From contig JADLHA010000041.1 of the NCBI GenBank assembly GCA_020848995.1, positions 33,418-97,417 of the forward strand: DNA of 64,000 nucleotides, in the 5' to 3' direction. This document shows positions 26,393 through 35,647 of this stretch, piece by piece. The notes under the pieces are model-generated. The model was not told the origin of the DNA and did not search any database. It saw nothing but the letters and a program-made list of their open reading frames with translations. Position 1 is the stretch's first letter; each line of letters starts with the position of its first letter. Position numbers and translations under genes: made by a program. The DNA comes from Saprospiraceae bacterium (GTDB taxonomy: Bacteria; Bacteroidota; Bacteroidia; Chitinophagales; Saprospiraceae).

Positions 26393-27411
26393 GTTTCAAG
26401 AATAAATTTCATGGTGTCTATGCCATCCGCATAATCGAGCAATCCGGGTAGCTGTGAATTGCCAAACCGGACTGTATGAAATCCCGGAATGTCCCTCCCG
26501 GAACAAATGCATTGAACCCGTCTCGCGTCTTCAACAAGACGGTCATTCAGTTTCTTCAAATCGCTGTAGAATTCAACATGCAAGGTGGCAATTGGAGAAG
26601 AGGTTGCTAAGGATGGGACCAAAGCAACGGGGCCATTAAAAATGCCCTTTGTGCGCATTACTGTGTGAAAAGCCTGGGTGTATTTAAGGTGTCTAACATA
26701 CAATGGATGCTCCAGCACCCAGGAAAATGACTCATTCCATCCCTGAAGGAGATTGTCAGGTTTATATCCCAAAGGTAAGAACAGCTTTGACACATTTCTG
26801 CAGCCAAGACCATAGTAAGCAAAAACGTCCTTACCCAGGGCTAGGAGTTCTGTTTCGGATTCGTTTCCAAAGAGTACCGCAACCGAGTTGCGGTGGCCTC
26901 TGGCCAGAACAGGAGTTGAAGGCCATCTCGATTTAAAATCCCTTAGCGCGATGTCCGATCCCGTAACGATGAACCGATCAGCCACAGTCAGCTCACCGGT
27001 TTCTGAAAAATCAAAATCGCATGCCAGCCCTTCGCGTTCTATGAATCTGTATACGTATCTGCAAGCAGGCTGATCCTTGTGCGAAAGCTTTATCCGCACA
27101 GATGCGTTGCATGCCAATGCGCAGAGCACGTCGTGAAATGAAACGATGGGGATATTGCCGGCAGCGACAATTCCAACGATAGAATGGCTCCGTTCATCAG
27201 AGATCGCATATTTCCCAAGCCATTGATTCAGAGCGCTTTCGTTCAGATAACCCTCACAAATCGCATGCAGGCTGCGCCTGATTTCCCTTTCGGTAAACCA
27301 TGGATTTACCGCTTCGGCCTCTTTGACCATGCCTTGAAAATCTCCGAGCTCTGCCATGAGATACGTTCTCCATGAGGAGCAAAATTCCACGAAGCGATTT
27401 ACAAAAGACAT
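26389..27411 (-). CDS. LuxC-like acyl-CoA (fatty acyl) reductase
   Basis: This 340-aa protein matches the LuxC-type acyl-CoA reductase family of Bacteroidota. The aldehyde-dehydrogenase-fold nucleotide-binding stretch VGIVAAGNIPIVSFHDVLCAL lies around residues 78-98, and the probable catalytic Cys lies in YYGLGCRNVSKLFLP. LuxC reduces fatty acyl groups to aldehydes, but these stand-alone homologues have no luxE or luciferase nearby here and their substrate is unknown. It sits between rluD (2-nt gap upstream) and nth (ATGA overlap downstream), giving a three-gene unit rluD-luxC-like-nth read from one promoter. Confidence 0.8.
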   Translation of the reverse strand: MSFVNRFVEFCSSWRTYLMAELGDFQGMVKEAEAVNPWFTEREIRRSLHAICEGYLNESALNQWLGKYAISDERSHSIVGIVAAGNIPIVSFHDVLCALACNASVRIKLSHKDQPACRYVYRFIEREGLACDFDFSETGELTVADRFIVTGSDIALRDFKSRWPSTPVLARGHRNSVAVLFGNESETELLALGKDVFAYYGLGCRNVSKLFLPLGYKPDNLLQGWNESFSWVLEHPLYVRHLKYTQAFHTVMRTKGIFNGPVALVPSLATSSPIATLHVEFYSDLKKLNDRLVEDARRVQCICSGRDIPGFHTVRFGNSQLPGLLDYADGIDTMKFILET

Positions 27412-27413
27412 GT

Positions 27414-28460
27414 TCAGTTCACCTCGCGCTGCGCATCCGACCGGCTAAGGGTGTATGCACGCCATTTGTCGATGAGTTGACGGAATGCGTCGGGAAGTTC
27501 GCTTTCGAAATGCATCCTGTGCCGACGGACCGGATGGTCAAAACCTATGGATCTCGCATGCAAGGCATGACCGGGTAAAATGTCAAAACAGTTTTCAACA
27601 AATTGGCGGTACTTATTAAAAACGGTACCTTTCAGGATCCGGCTACCCCCATACTTTTCGTCGTTGAACAGCGGATGCCCGATATACTTCATGTGCACTC
27701 GAATTTGGTGTGTTCTGCCCGTTTCGAGCATACATTTCAAGAGACTCGTGTAATAAAAGGCCTCGACGGTTTCGTAATGCGTTACAGCGTGTTTACCATT
27801 CAATCCATCTGAAAAAGTACACTGTCTTTGACGCACTTTCGGATCGCGACCGACGTTAACGTCTATGGTTCCGGAAGAAGGGTCAGGTTCACCCCAGACC
27901 AGGGCATAATATTCACGAGTGATGGTATGCTCGAAAAACTGACGTGCCAGATGGGCATGAGCAAACTCGGTTTTTGCTACGACGAGCAACCCGCTGGTAT
28001 CTCTGTCAATCCGGTGTACCAGGCCAAACCGGTTGTCAGGTCCCTTCGGCCGGGAGCGAAGGTAAAAGGCCAATGCATTGACGAGCGTGCCGGAACGAAC
28101 TCCGGGGGCAGGATGAACGACCATTCCCCGCGGCTTATTGACTACCATCACCGCATCATCTTCGTAAACGATGTCGAGCGAAATGTCTTCAGCAACGACT
28201 TCTGAACTGTCCGTCAATTTGGGGAGCCTGAGTTCCACCAGGTCATTTCCCGAGATGCGAAAACTTGCTTTAGTCGATTTGCCGTTGACCAACACCAAGC
28301 CTGCCTCTATAGCAGCCTGAATCCGGCTTCTCGAGACTTTAGATAAGCGGTTGGCCAAAAACCGGTCAACGCGAAGAGGGGCCTGGCCTGGATCGACCTC
28401 GATGGACACAATTTCCAGCAACTCATCAGAGGAATCGATTGGATCAAAAATTTCTTCCAT
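27414..28460 (-). CDS. RluD family 23S rRNA pseudouridine synthase
   Basis: This 348-aa enzyme isomerises uridines to pseudouridine in 23S rRNA (the RluA/RluD family). An S4 RNA-binding domain occupies about residues 25-90 (RVDRFLANRLSKVSRSRIQAAIEAGLVLVNG), and the catalytic domain follows with the invariant Asp in GLVHRIDRDTSGLLVVAK, the segment LETGRTHQIRVHM and HALHARSIGFDHPV. The two-domain layout fits RluD best. It is first in the run with the LuxC-like gene and nth. A perfect promoter box is 26 nt upstream. Confidence 0.93.
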   Translation of the reverse strand: MEEIFDPIDSSDELLEIVSIEVDPGQAPLRVDRFLANRLSKVSRSRIQAAIEAGLVLVNGKSTKASFRISGNDLVELRLPKLTDSSEVVAEDISLDIVYEDDAVMVVNKPRGMVVHPAPGVRSGTLVNALAFYLRSRPKGPDNRFGLVHRIDRDTSGLLVVAKTEFAHAHLARQFFEHTITREYYALVWGEPDPSSGTIDVNVGRDPKVRQRQCTFSDGLNGKHAVTHYETVEAFYYTSLLKCMLETGRTHQIRVHMKYIGHPLFNDEKYGGSRILKGTVFNKYRQFVENCFDILPGHALHARSIGFDHPVRRHRMHFESELPDAFRQLIDKWRAYTLSRSDAQREVN

Positions 28461-28467
28461 AAATTTG
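28460..28467 (+). promoter_or_regulatory. Promoter -7 box of the Cys/Met PLP enzyme gene (TAAATTTG)
   Basis: A perfect TAnnTTTG match 33 nt before ATG 28501. Its first base is part of the divergent rluD start codon. Confidence 0.55.
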
Positions 28468-28486
28468 CCTGCTCACGCAACAAATC

Positions 28487-28494
28487 CAAACTTA
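28487..28494 (-). promoter_or_regulatory. Promoter -7 box of rluD (TAAGTTTG)
   Basis: A perfect reverse-strand TAnnTTTG match 26 nt before the rluD ATG, facing the TAAATTTG box of the opposite gene with 19 nt between the boxes. Confidence 0.55.
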
Positions 28495-28500
28495 GTAACC

Positions 28501-29706
28501 ATGGGCGAAGGGAATATTCACATCGAGTCAGTTTGTGCGGCTGAGCCAAAGGTAAACAAAACCACAGAAGCGCACAAAAACCCCATTTATGCAAGTTCCA
28601 CATTCCGCTTCAACACCATTGAAGAGGGGATATCCATTTTCAAAGACCAGCCGGGAGGGCATGTGTATACGCGCTATGGCAATCCTGGCATTGAGGCTGT
28701 TGCGGCAAAAATCGCTGAGCTTGAAGTTTTTGGATCCCCGGAAAGCGCTTACGGTTTGCTAACCAGCAGTGGGATGGCAGCAATTTACACTGCAGTCCGG
28801 TGCGTTCTGCACTCAGGAGACCTGCTGGTGACACAACAAAACCTGTACGGGGGTACCACCGAACTCTTTGAAAAGATACTCCCTTCGGAAAATATCCAAT
28901 GTGTTGCCCTCGATCTGGGGGACGAAGATGCCCTTGACCAAGTGCTCTCGCAGCATACCCGGTGCAACAAGGCCATTTTTCTCGAAACACCCGCAAATCC
29001 GTCACTCCAGTGTCTGAATATTGAGTCGATCAGCGGGCTGGCAAAATCCTATGGTGCCATGGTCATTGTCGATAACACTTTTGCCACTCCGGTCTTGCAA
29101 CGCCCCTTGCTGCTCGGTGCTGACCTCGTGGCACACTCCACCACGAAATACCTGCACGGTCATGGTCTTTCTACCGGTGGCGCCGTCATCGGGCGCGATG
29201 AAGACCTCATGCGCAATAAGGCCTGGCCATTTATGAAACTTACCGGCTGCAACTCCAATCCGTTTGATGCCTGGCTACTCAATACCGGACTTAAAACGCT
29301 GGCCTTGCGGATAGTCCGCCAAAGTGAAAATGCTCACTACATTGCCAAACGGCTTCAGGAAATGAAAGGAGTAAACAGAGTGCTCTATCCAGGGTTGACT
29401 GATTTTGCCACCCACGCTGTAGCTGCCAAACAGATGTCACATTTTGGAGCCATGCTCAGTTTTGAGACTGGAGAATCGCTGGCGGATGCAAAATTGTTCT
29501 GCAACAAATTGAGGCACTGTACCATCGCTCCATCCCTGGGCGAAACAGACACGATGGTTCTGCACCCCGCGACGATGTCCCACCTGAAAGTTGATCCCTC
29601 CATCCGCAAATACTACGGCATAACTGACAATCTGGTTCGCATGTCGGTTGGCTTGGAACACCCTGACGACATTCTTGCAGATATTGAACAGGCACTGGTT
29701 GCGTGA
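28501..29706 (+). CDS. Cys/Met metabolism PLP-dependent enzyme (trans-sulfuration family)
   Basis: This 401-aa fold-type I PLP enzyme belongs to the cystathionine gamma-synthase/gamma-lyase, methionine gamma-lyase and O-acetylhomoserine sulfhydrylase family. Motifs include [20 protein letters not shown], the aromatic-stacking region [44 protein letters not shown], and the PLP Lys in [12 protein letters not shown]. Near the C-terminus [19 protein letters not shown] and the [13 protein letters not shown] ending are present. Sequence inspection cannot decide among the family reactions. The start is ATG 28501, supported by its promoter; the longer ORF reads through rluD. The stop is 4 nt from the convergent phosphodiesterase gene. 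Confidence 0.88.
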   Translation: MGEGNIHIESVCAAEPKVNKTTEAHKNPIYASSTFRFNTIEEGISIFKDQPGGHVYTRYGNPGIEAVAAKIAELEVFGSPESAYGLLTSSGMAAIYTAVRCVLHSGDLLVTQQNLYGGTTELFEKILPSENIQCVALDLGDEDALDQVLSQHTRCNKAIFLETPANPSLQCLNIESISGLAKSYGAMVIVDNTFATPVLQRPLLLGADLVAHSTTKYLHGHGLSTGGAVIGRDEDLMRNKAWPFMKLTGCNSNPFDAWLLNTGLKTLALRIVRQSENAHYIAKRLQEMKGVNRVLYPGLTDFATHAVAAKQMSHFGAMLSFETGESLADAKLFCNKLRHCTIAPSLGETDTMVLHPATMSHLKVDPSIRKYYGITDNLVRMSVGLEHPDDILADIEQALVA

Positions 29707-29710
29707 TCGC

Positions 29711-30199
29711 TTAATTGGATAATTCAATAACCTCCGCCCCCTGAATGCTTGCCTGCACAATCCTGAGCCTGACTAAAGTTTGCACTTTGTGAAATCCTTG
29801 TTTCCCAGCAGCCCCAGGATTTAGGTACAGGAGATGATTTGAGTGATCATAAGCAATTTTCAGGATATGCGAATGTCCGCACACCAATACATGTGGTTGA
29901 TGCTCGTGGATTTTAGCCCTGACGTCTGCGTTGTAGGTACCAAATTTGCCAGCAATATGGGTCATGAAGACTTTCATCCCGTCCGCCATAAAATAAGAAA
30001 ATTCGGGAATGCGTGAGCGAATGTCTCTTCCATCAATGTTTCCAAATACCGCACGAGTAGGTTTAAAATTCTGAAGTGCATCCAGCACTTGCAGAGAACC
30101 GATGTCACCAGCATGCCAAATTTCGTCGCATTTTTCAAAATGAGAAAAGACCCTATGGTCGAGAAAACCATGGGTATCTGAAAGCACACCAATCGTCAT
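29711..30199 (-). CDS. YfcE/MJ0936-like metallophosphoesterase
   Basis: This 162-aa cytoplasmic calcineurin-fold phosphodiesterase of the YfcE/MJ0936 type cleaves phosphodiester model substrates using Mn2+ or similar metals. All metal motifs are seen: LSDTHG (7-12), HAGDIG, GNIDGRD in place of GNHD (common in this subfamily), THIAGKFG, and CGHSHILKI with LNPGAAG near the end. Its true substrate is unknown. ATG 30199 overlaps the TGA of the upstream ADH-like gene (ATGA), so the two form an operon. Confidence 0.9.
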   Translation of the reverse strand: MTIGVLSDTHGFLDHRVFSHFEKCDEIWHAGDIGSLQVLDALQNFKPTRAVFGNIDGRDIRSRIPEFSYFMADGMKVFMTHIAGKFGTYNADVRAKIHEHQPHVLVCGHSHILKIAYDHSNHLLYLNPGAAGKQGFHKVQTLVRLRIVQASIQGAEVIELSN

Positions 30200-31170
30200 A
30201 TGTCCGAAACGCGCAATACTATTTTACCAAACTGATCCTGGCTTTCCATCCGTTGGAAAGCAGCGTCGGTATTCTGTAAACGGTAAACAGAATCAATGAC
30301 GGGTTTGAGTTTTTTCTCGTTTACCAGGGCTAGAAATCCGGCAAAATCATCCTGCGAACCCATGGTGCTCCCATAGATGGAAATTTGCTTCCAGAAAATC
30401 TGCTGCGGTACAATATCAGACATCTTGCCCCCTGTTCCTCCGTAGACGGCTATTCGCCCTCCGGGGCGTGCTAATTGTACGAGCTTGGCAAACGAAGCAC
30501 CGGCATATCCATCTACGATGATGTCAAAACCCTCGCTGCAGCGCTCTTTTAAATTCGTTTCCCACTCAGGAGTTGAGTAAAGCACTCCCCCCGAAGCACC
30601 CATGGCTAATGCCTTATTGAGCTTTTCCGGGCGCGAACTGGTCACATATACTTCAAGGCCGAAGGCAAGACCGATCTGCAGCACAAACAAGGCCACTCCC
30701 CCACCAATACCCGTCACCAAGAGTCGCTCGCCCTGAACGGGCATACACCTGGAGACGAGGGCCCGGAAAGCGGTCACCCCAGCCAACCCGATAGCAGCCG
30801 CCTCTGCATCGTCGAGGTGCTCCGGTGCAGGATAGATGTTGTCTGCAGGAACATTGACTCTTTCAGCAAATGTTCCATCCATCGGCAAACCCAAAATCTG
30901 AAACTGCTTGTCCTGCACGCGCTCGTCCACCCCCCAGAACATTCCAGGATTGATCACAACGCGTTCGGAGCCCCGGTAAGCGCAGGCATCCGAACCTGGA
31001 ATGATCGGATATTTGAGTCCAGCATACTGGCCCTTCATGATCCAGAGGTCGCGATGATTTAAAGCGCAGGTTTTGACGCTGAGTGTCTCCATTTCATCGG
31101 ACTTAACCGGTTGAGGGACTTCGACGTAGGAAGGACGCGCATACTTTTCAGGGAGGACAATGGCTTTCAT
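30196..31170 (-). CDS. Zinc-type alcohol dehydrogenase/quinone oxidoreductase-like protein (MDR superfamily)
   Basis: This 324-aa medium-chain dehydrogenase/reductase has the N-terminal GroES-like fold (MKAIVLPEKYARPSYVEVPQPV, ALNHRDLWIMKGQYAGLKYP, PGSDACAYRGSERV) and a nucleotide-binding domain with LVTGIGGGVALFVLQIGLAFG. The catalytic-zinc Cys of classical ADHs is not evident, while NHRDLW fits the quinone oxidoreductase branch, so an NAD(P)H-dependent enone or quinone reductase is the most likely activity. ATG 31170 is used rather than the track's start at 31197, and a near-consensus box (TATTTTTA) ends 4 nt upstream of it. It is linked by ATGA overlap to the phosphodiesterase gene. Confidence 0.85.
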   Translation of the reverse strand: MKAIVLPEKYARPSYVEVPQPVKSDEMETLSVKTCALNHRDLWIMKGQYAGLKYPIIPGSDACAYRGSERVVINPGMFWGVDERVQDKQFQILGLPMDGTFAERVNVPADNIYPAPEHLDDAEAAAIGLAGVTAFRALVSRCMPVQGERLLVTGIGGGVALFVLQIGLAFGLEVYVTSSRPEKLNKALAMGASGGVLYSTPEWETNLKERCSEGFDIIVDGYAGASFAKLVQLARPGGRIAVYGGTGGKMSDIVPQQIFWKQISIYGSTMGSQDDFAGFLALVNEKKLKPVIDSVYRLQNTDAAFQRMESQDQFGKIVLRVSDI

Positions 31171-31184
31171 GAGGTAAAAATAAA

Positions 31185-31212
31185 AAAGTGCCCCCAATCA
31201 CAGAGGCACTTT
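31185..31212 (-). terminator. Rho-independent terminator of the three-gene giant-protein cluster
   Basis: On the reverse strand, AAAGTGCC-(12-nt loop)-GGCACTTT is followed by a T-rich run (TTTTATTTTTA). It lies 34 nt after the stop of the 1421-aa gene and is the expected end of the giant-protein transcript. Confidence 0.8.
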
Positions 31213-31246
31213 CCCTTCATAAACCGATATAATAACTAAACGTCTC

Positions 31247-34200
31247 TTATTGCGTAAGAATGATCTTCCGTACCGCGGTATAACGATGCGTTTCCATACG
31301 GTAATAATAGATGCCCGCTCCCCCGAGTTCTGCTGCGTCGATGCGCATAGTGTTGGGGCCCTCCGTAGCAATGCAATCAACCGACCTGAGCAAAGTCCCC
31401 TCCGTATTGAAGAAACTGATGTTGACCTTTTGATTGACAGGTGCCTGGAACCTGATCGTTGAATAGCTCCGGAAAGGGTTGGGTTCGTTCTGGAAGAGCA
31501 CTGCGCGCTGAATTTCAGCTTTGTTAGAACGCTCTTTTAGCTGAATGCTGAGCAAGCTCATATCCTCAAGGTAAGCCTCGGCTAAAATTCCATCGTGACG
31601 CATCATCAGAAATTCCGCAACAGACACCGGCTGGGTCGTGCGAAATACGAAATAGAACAATGCCTGCTCGGTCGGCTTAACACTGCCAATGGAATTCCAG
31701 CTCGCATTTAGCCTTCCTGCATGCTTCGGATCTAAACAAATATTGCGTTCGTCCATCTCAAGAATGCCACTCTGAACACCAACGAATTCTCCTACTGTGG
31801 TTTCGAAGCCAAAACTGCACTGGAACCCAGCGAGGTTTCCAACCCAGCTACCATAGACTGGTATGCGAACGAGTCCGCTTTCGGTGGCTACAGCTTCGTC
31901 AAGTTCAAAACTCAACGCCGCAGATGCCCGTCCTTGGAACCCACCAGCTACTTCGGTGGTCTTGGCGCTCAGGTTCACGTCTCCCGTCTTGATGGCCATG
32001 AAATCAACATCATGCATTTCACCGGAAAGCTGATCAATTTCATATTGATCCACCCAGGGCATATTCGCCCATGGATTGTCAATCTGATCAAACTTGGTGT
32101 CCTTGGTCAAGAACGACCACGAGAGAACTCCTTCCTTAAACCGGTCGTTGATACCAAGTATGAGTTTGCGAATGTCGCTAATGTCGGAGGCGGTGATGCT
32201 TCTGGAATTGTTAACGTCTGCTGCAATGAATTGATACGGCGACTGGAACGACTCAACACCCAATATGTGTCTCTGAATGAGAACGATGTCTGCGGTGGTT
32301 ATTCCGTTACTAACGTCATCGTCCTTGCGGGGACGAACGGAATAGCGCTCGCCTTCCGGCAGGTCCACAAAAGAATAACTACCCGACCGTTCAGAATGGA
32401 TCGTACCGATCACCTTACCCTCCTGGAATAAGTCGAGGTGCGCATTCTGCAATACAGCCTGATTGCTGGTTGAGACCAGACCACTGATCATACCGCCATT
32501 ACCAAACCGGTTTACGCATGTATTCCCAATATTGTCCTGGAGGTAAAGTTTGGTTTTACAGAATGACTGGTTGTTCCACTGGTCTGTAACATATATGGTA
32601 ACATCCAGGGTATCCGAGATGCCATTGTCGATGTCGGAACAGGTATACCTGCGCACGGAATCAGACACAAGACTGCTGAATGAAAACCTGAGGTCATTAT
32701 ATGCCGTGCAATTATCCTGACTTTTGCTGTCGAAGAAGCGCGCAGGTACGTCGATGTTTCCCGAGGAGGGCATAACCACTGCAACCAGCCCAACCTTGCA
32801 AAATGGAGTTGGGACTTTGCAATCGTTAACCCGAATCAGCTGAACACATCTGGCCGTATTACCACAAGAATCGGATACCGTCCATTCAATGCGGTGAGTT
32901 CCAACGGGGTATACGCCACTGGCATTATTGCCCTGTTGCGTGCTTCCAAAGCCGGCATTTCCAATATCCAACCGGTAAGTCCAGATCAGTTTATCGTCAT
33001 CTGTGCAATCGTCGTCTGCAGCTCCAATCAAATCCAGGTAAGCATTGCAGCTCACGTCATCTGCGCAGATGTCTACGGTATTACACGTTTCGTTGGCAAT
33101 GGTCGGAGCGGAAGTGTTTCTAACGTAAATAAGCTGATCTCTTGAAAAAATGCCAACCGGATCATTGCTGTTCACATCGTAAAGACACCAGTCGATCACC
33201 TTCCAGTGCCGGATGATTTTGATGCAATACCCCCCCACGTTGTAAAAGCGTTCGTCGCTATAGCCTGCGATCAGATTTGCGCAACCATGCCCGGGAAGCT
33301 TGGGCTTTCCTGCTATTTCCGGATGAGCGTCAGAAGCCTGGCAACCGTTGACGGTAATATCGGCAGGCCAGCCAATATCGCTCATGGTAATGGGATCCTC
33401 GTCGACTACAGTGATCGTCTGGTGGCAAATGGTAAACGCGCCACTAAGCGATGCGGCCTTCCACTCCCGACGAATCACGCCAACCCCACATTTCCATTGA
33501 ATGGTATCATCGCGATAAGTTATTCTCACGTTGGAGCAAGAGTTGACAGCCGTGGCCCCTCCCACGATTCCAAGATCGGAAAGATCTGTACCACAGTCCA
33601 CAGTAATATTGGAAGGACAATCTATATCTGGGGCAATTTTATCCTGGACCGTCACAGAAACCATGCAATCGTTAAAATTGCCAGCCTTATCCCATACCCG
33701 GAACACGACCATATGGGGGTTGTGTTCGAGATCCTCGCAACAGAATGTTACCCGTGGACCAAATTCAGTATTGCCCGGAATTCCGCACCAATCGGTCATC
33801 CTGCGCACAGCCATTGAATCAATCTCGCAGTTATCCAGCGAACCGTTGTCGACTGAGGTAGCCTGAAGAGTTGCAACTCCCTGCTCATTTAAACTGACAA
33901 CCGTATGCTCATCGCAGATAGCGACCGGATCGAGACTGTCCTCGATCAGCACCTCGGTCCTGCACCTCGTTACGTTGCCGCAGGCATCCGTTACGATGTA
34001 GCGAACCCAGGTCGTATCGCGTGGCAGCCCCGGAATTACAGCGTTTCCTCCTGAATACGTAACTCCGTCTGTCCGGTAATCACCTGCCTCAGGTTTACCG
34101 TCGGGGCCCGCCAATTTGTATTCTACCGTAAAGGTAGTTGACGAACAATCGTCTATGAACTGTGGCGGAGGCACGATAGCAGTACCGGCACACTGGTAAT

Positions 34201-35512
34201 AATCCATAGGGAATCGCATGTAATTTTGCGCACATGCCACCACAGGAGGTTTGTTGTCCATGACTTTAATGAACTGGACGCGTTCCTCCAATTCTCCCGT
34301 GCACCAATCGAAAACCTTCCAGGTGCGCAATAGCTTAAAGGAGTTCCCGCAGATGGGTATGCGGATATCGCGGTAAGTAACGGCAATGTGGTCGCAGTGC
34401 ACATTCAACGGGTAACCCGTTCCTTTCCATTTCACGCCACCTATTGAGTCGAGTTCGTCATAAGGCGAAGGGTTGCCATTGTCAAGGGCGTTCCACCCAG
34501 CCGGATACGGTCCGACCGGAGGTTCAATGCTGTCGCATTGCAATGGCGGTAGTTGAAAACCGTCGTAATTCTGAGGCCACATGACCCCGGCAATGCTCGC
34601 CTGAGTAATGTAGATCGAGTCCTTGCATGAAGTCTTATTGCCTTTGCAATCAACCGCAGTCCAGTTGCGCTCAATCTGAGCGTAATATGGTGCATTGCAA
34701 CCATTTTTTGTATAAATGTCGTAATAACACAGTTCCACATCGCAACACAGGTCAAAACCTCTTACAATGTAGCATTGGGATTTTGTCGGATGCTTAATCA
34801 CCGTATCTCCGGGTGGAAGGGGGAAGCCTATCGAATCGGGAGAATAGTCCTCGTCACACTCCACGATATAGGCCGTGTCGCTGCACTCCAGCAGGGGAAT
34901 GTATTTGTCTTCTATGAGTATTCGTCCCCAACAGGCAATCCCGGTGCACAAGTGTCTGACATGTACTTTGAGCACCTGCCCCAGGTGGGAATAGTTGACG
35001 ATGTTGCCAAGGATGGGCAGGTTGTTTGTGTTATACACCGTCACCTGGAAGGAACTTGCGGGGTAATAGTCTCCCTCCAGCACGACCCCTGGCGTGATCA
35101 GCGCCTGACAATTCCCGTCGAGACTGACGTGAACCAGGTCATCGCAAGCCATGGCATAATCTCCTTCCACAATGACTTGTTGAAACACCTGGGTAAACGG
35201 AAACACTGCTGTAATCAAACGAATGATGTATGTGCCAGGAACCGTACCCCAGTCCACGGTAAAACTATTAACAGGACCAACCGGCACAGGATTCAACGTA
35301 CCACCGCCGAGCACAGCCACCAAAAATGGACCTCCGCTAAAATTGTAAGTAACGGTCTGTCCGGGGCAAACGCTTGTGTCTCCGCTGACGTACTGTCCTT
35401 TCGCATCATAGGAAATACAGACCATCAAACCAGCGATCCAAATCGCCAGAGACTTCCGAATAAGTTGCAGGAAGCAGGGAAGGCTCTCCGAAAATAGCGC
35501 AACTTTCTTCAT
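31247..35512 (-). CDS. Giant secreted HYR-type protein with dockerin-like, cohesin-like and T9SS domains (paralogue A)
   Basis: This ~1421-aa surface protein has a signal peptide in the first 45 residues (SLAIWIAGLMVCISYDAKGQ). Next comes a ~90-residue module ending CWGRILIEDKYIPLLEC, then a long Cys-rich series of Ig/HYR-like units (for example APDIDCPSNITVDCG). The last third holds a carboxypeptidase-regulatory-like domain (GISGLVSTSNQAVLQNA), a dockerin-like pair (NGITTADIVLIQRHILG and AADVNNSRSITASDISDIRK), a cohesin-like domain (RIPVYGSWVGNLAGFQCSFGF) and a type A sorting tail (LFQNEPNPFRSYSTIRF). ATG 35512 is chosen because the upstream track start lies in an intercistronic hairpin. It is the last gene of three tandem paralogues and ends at a terminator. 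Ligand and assembly partner are unknown. Confidence 0.82.
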   Translation of the reverse strand: MKKVALFSESLPCFLQLIRKSLAIWIAGLMVCISYDAKGQYVSGDTSVCPGQTVTYNFSGGPFLVAVLGGGTLNPVPVGPVNSFTVDWGTVPGTYIIRLITAVFPFTQVFQQVIVEGDYAMACDDLVHVSLDGNCQALITPGVVLEGDYYPASSFQVTVYNTNNLPILGNIVNYSHLGQVLKVHVRHLCTGIACWGRILIEDKYIPLLECSDTAYIVECDEDYSPDSIGFPLPPGDTVIKHPTKSQCYIVRGFDLCCDVELCYYDIYTKNGCNAPYYAQIERNWTAVDCKGNKTSCKDSIYITQASIAGVMWPQNYDGFQLPPLQCDSIEPPVGPYPAGWNALDNGNPSPYDELDSIGGVKWKGTGYPLNVHCDHIAVTYRDIRIPICGNSFKLLRTWKVFDWCTGELEERVQFIKVMDNKPPVVACAQNYMRFPMDYYQCAGTAIVPPPQFIDDCSSTTFTVEYKLAGPDGKPEAGDYRTDGVTYSGGNAVIPGLPRDTTWVRYIVTDACGNVTRCRTEVLIEDSLDPVAICDEHTVVSLNEQGVATLQATSVDNGSLDNCEIDSMAVRRMTDWCGIPGNTEFGPRVTFCCEDLEHNPHMVVFRVWDKAGNFNDCMVSVTVQDKIAPDIDCPSNITVDCGTDLSDLGIVGGATAVNSCSNVRITYRDDTIQWKCGVGVIRREWKAASLSGAFTICHQTITVVDEDPITMSDIGWPADITVNGCQASDAHPEIAGKPKLPGHGCANLIAGYSDERFYNVGGYCIKIIRHWKVIDWCLYDVNSNDPVGIFSRDQLIYVRNTSAPTIANETCNTVDICADDVSCNAYLDLIGAADDDCTDDDKLIWTYRLDIGNAGFGSTQQGNNASGVYPVGTHRIEWTVSDSCGNTARCVQLIRVNDCKVPTPFCKVGLVAVVMPSSGNIDVPARFFDSKSQDNCTAYNDLRFSFSSLVSDSVRRYTCSDIDNGISDTLDVTIYVTDQWNNQSFCKTKLYLQDNIGNTCVNRFGNGGMISGLVSTSNQAVLQNAHLDLFQEGKVIGTIHSERSGSYSFVDLPEGERYSVRPRKDDDVSNGITTADIVLIQRHILGVESFQSPYQFIAADVNNSRSITASDISDIRKLILGINDRFKEGVLSWSFLTKDTKFDQIDNPWANMPWVDQYEIDQLSGEMHDVDFMAIKTGDVNLSAKTTEVAGGFQGRASAALSFELDEAVATESGLVRIPVYGSWVGNLAGFQCSFGFETTVGEFVGVQSGILEMDERNICLDPKHAGRLNASWNSIGSVKPTEQALFYFVFRTTQPVSVAEFLMMRHDGILAEAYLEDMSLLSIQLKERSNKAEIQRAVLFQNEPNPFRSYSTIRFQAPVNQKVNISFFNTEGTLLRSVDCIATEGPNTMRIDAAELGGAGIYYYRMETHRYTAVRKIILTQ

Positions 35513-35599
35513 AATTTGTTCATTTAGTTGTAAGAGAATTGACATGACGTTCAATTTTATACCAGCTTTTGAAATTGATTGCTCAGGCTTGGCTTTCAT

Positions 35600-35621
35600 C
35601 CGGGAACATTGCTGTTCCCGG
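35600..35621. other. Intercistronic hairpin between giant paralogues B and A
   Basis: CCGGGAACA-TTGC-TGTTCCCGG is a perfect 9-bp stem, 26 nt after the stop of paralogue B. No T-run follows on the reverse strand, so it is more likely an mRNA processing or stabilising structure or attenuator than a full terminator. Confidence 0.6.
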
Positions 35622-35647
35622 AATCAGCCTAATTACCCAAGAACCGT

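Noticed and set aside
26389-27411. Bioluminescence (lux) operon suggested by the LuxC-like gene
   Set aside because: No luxA, luxB, luxD or luxE neighbours; LuxC-like reductases are common single genes in Bacteroidota.
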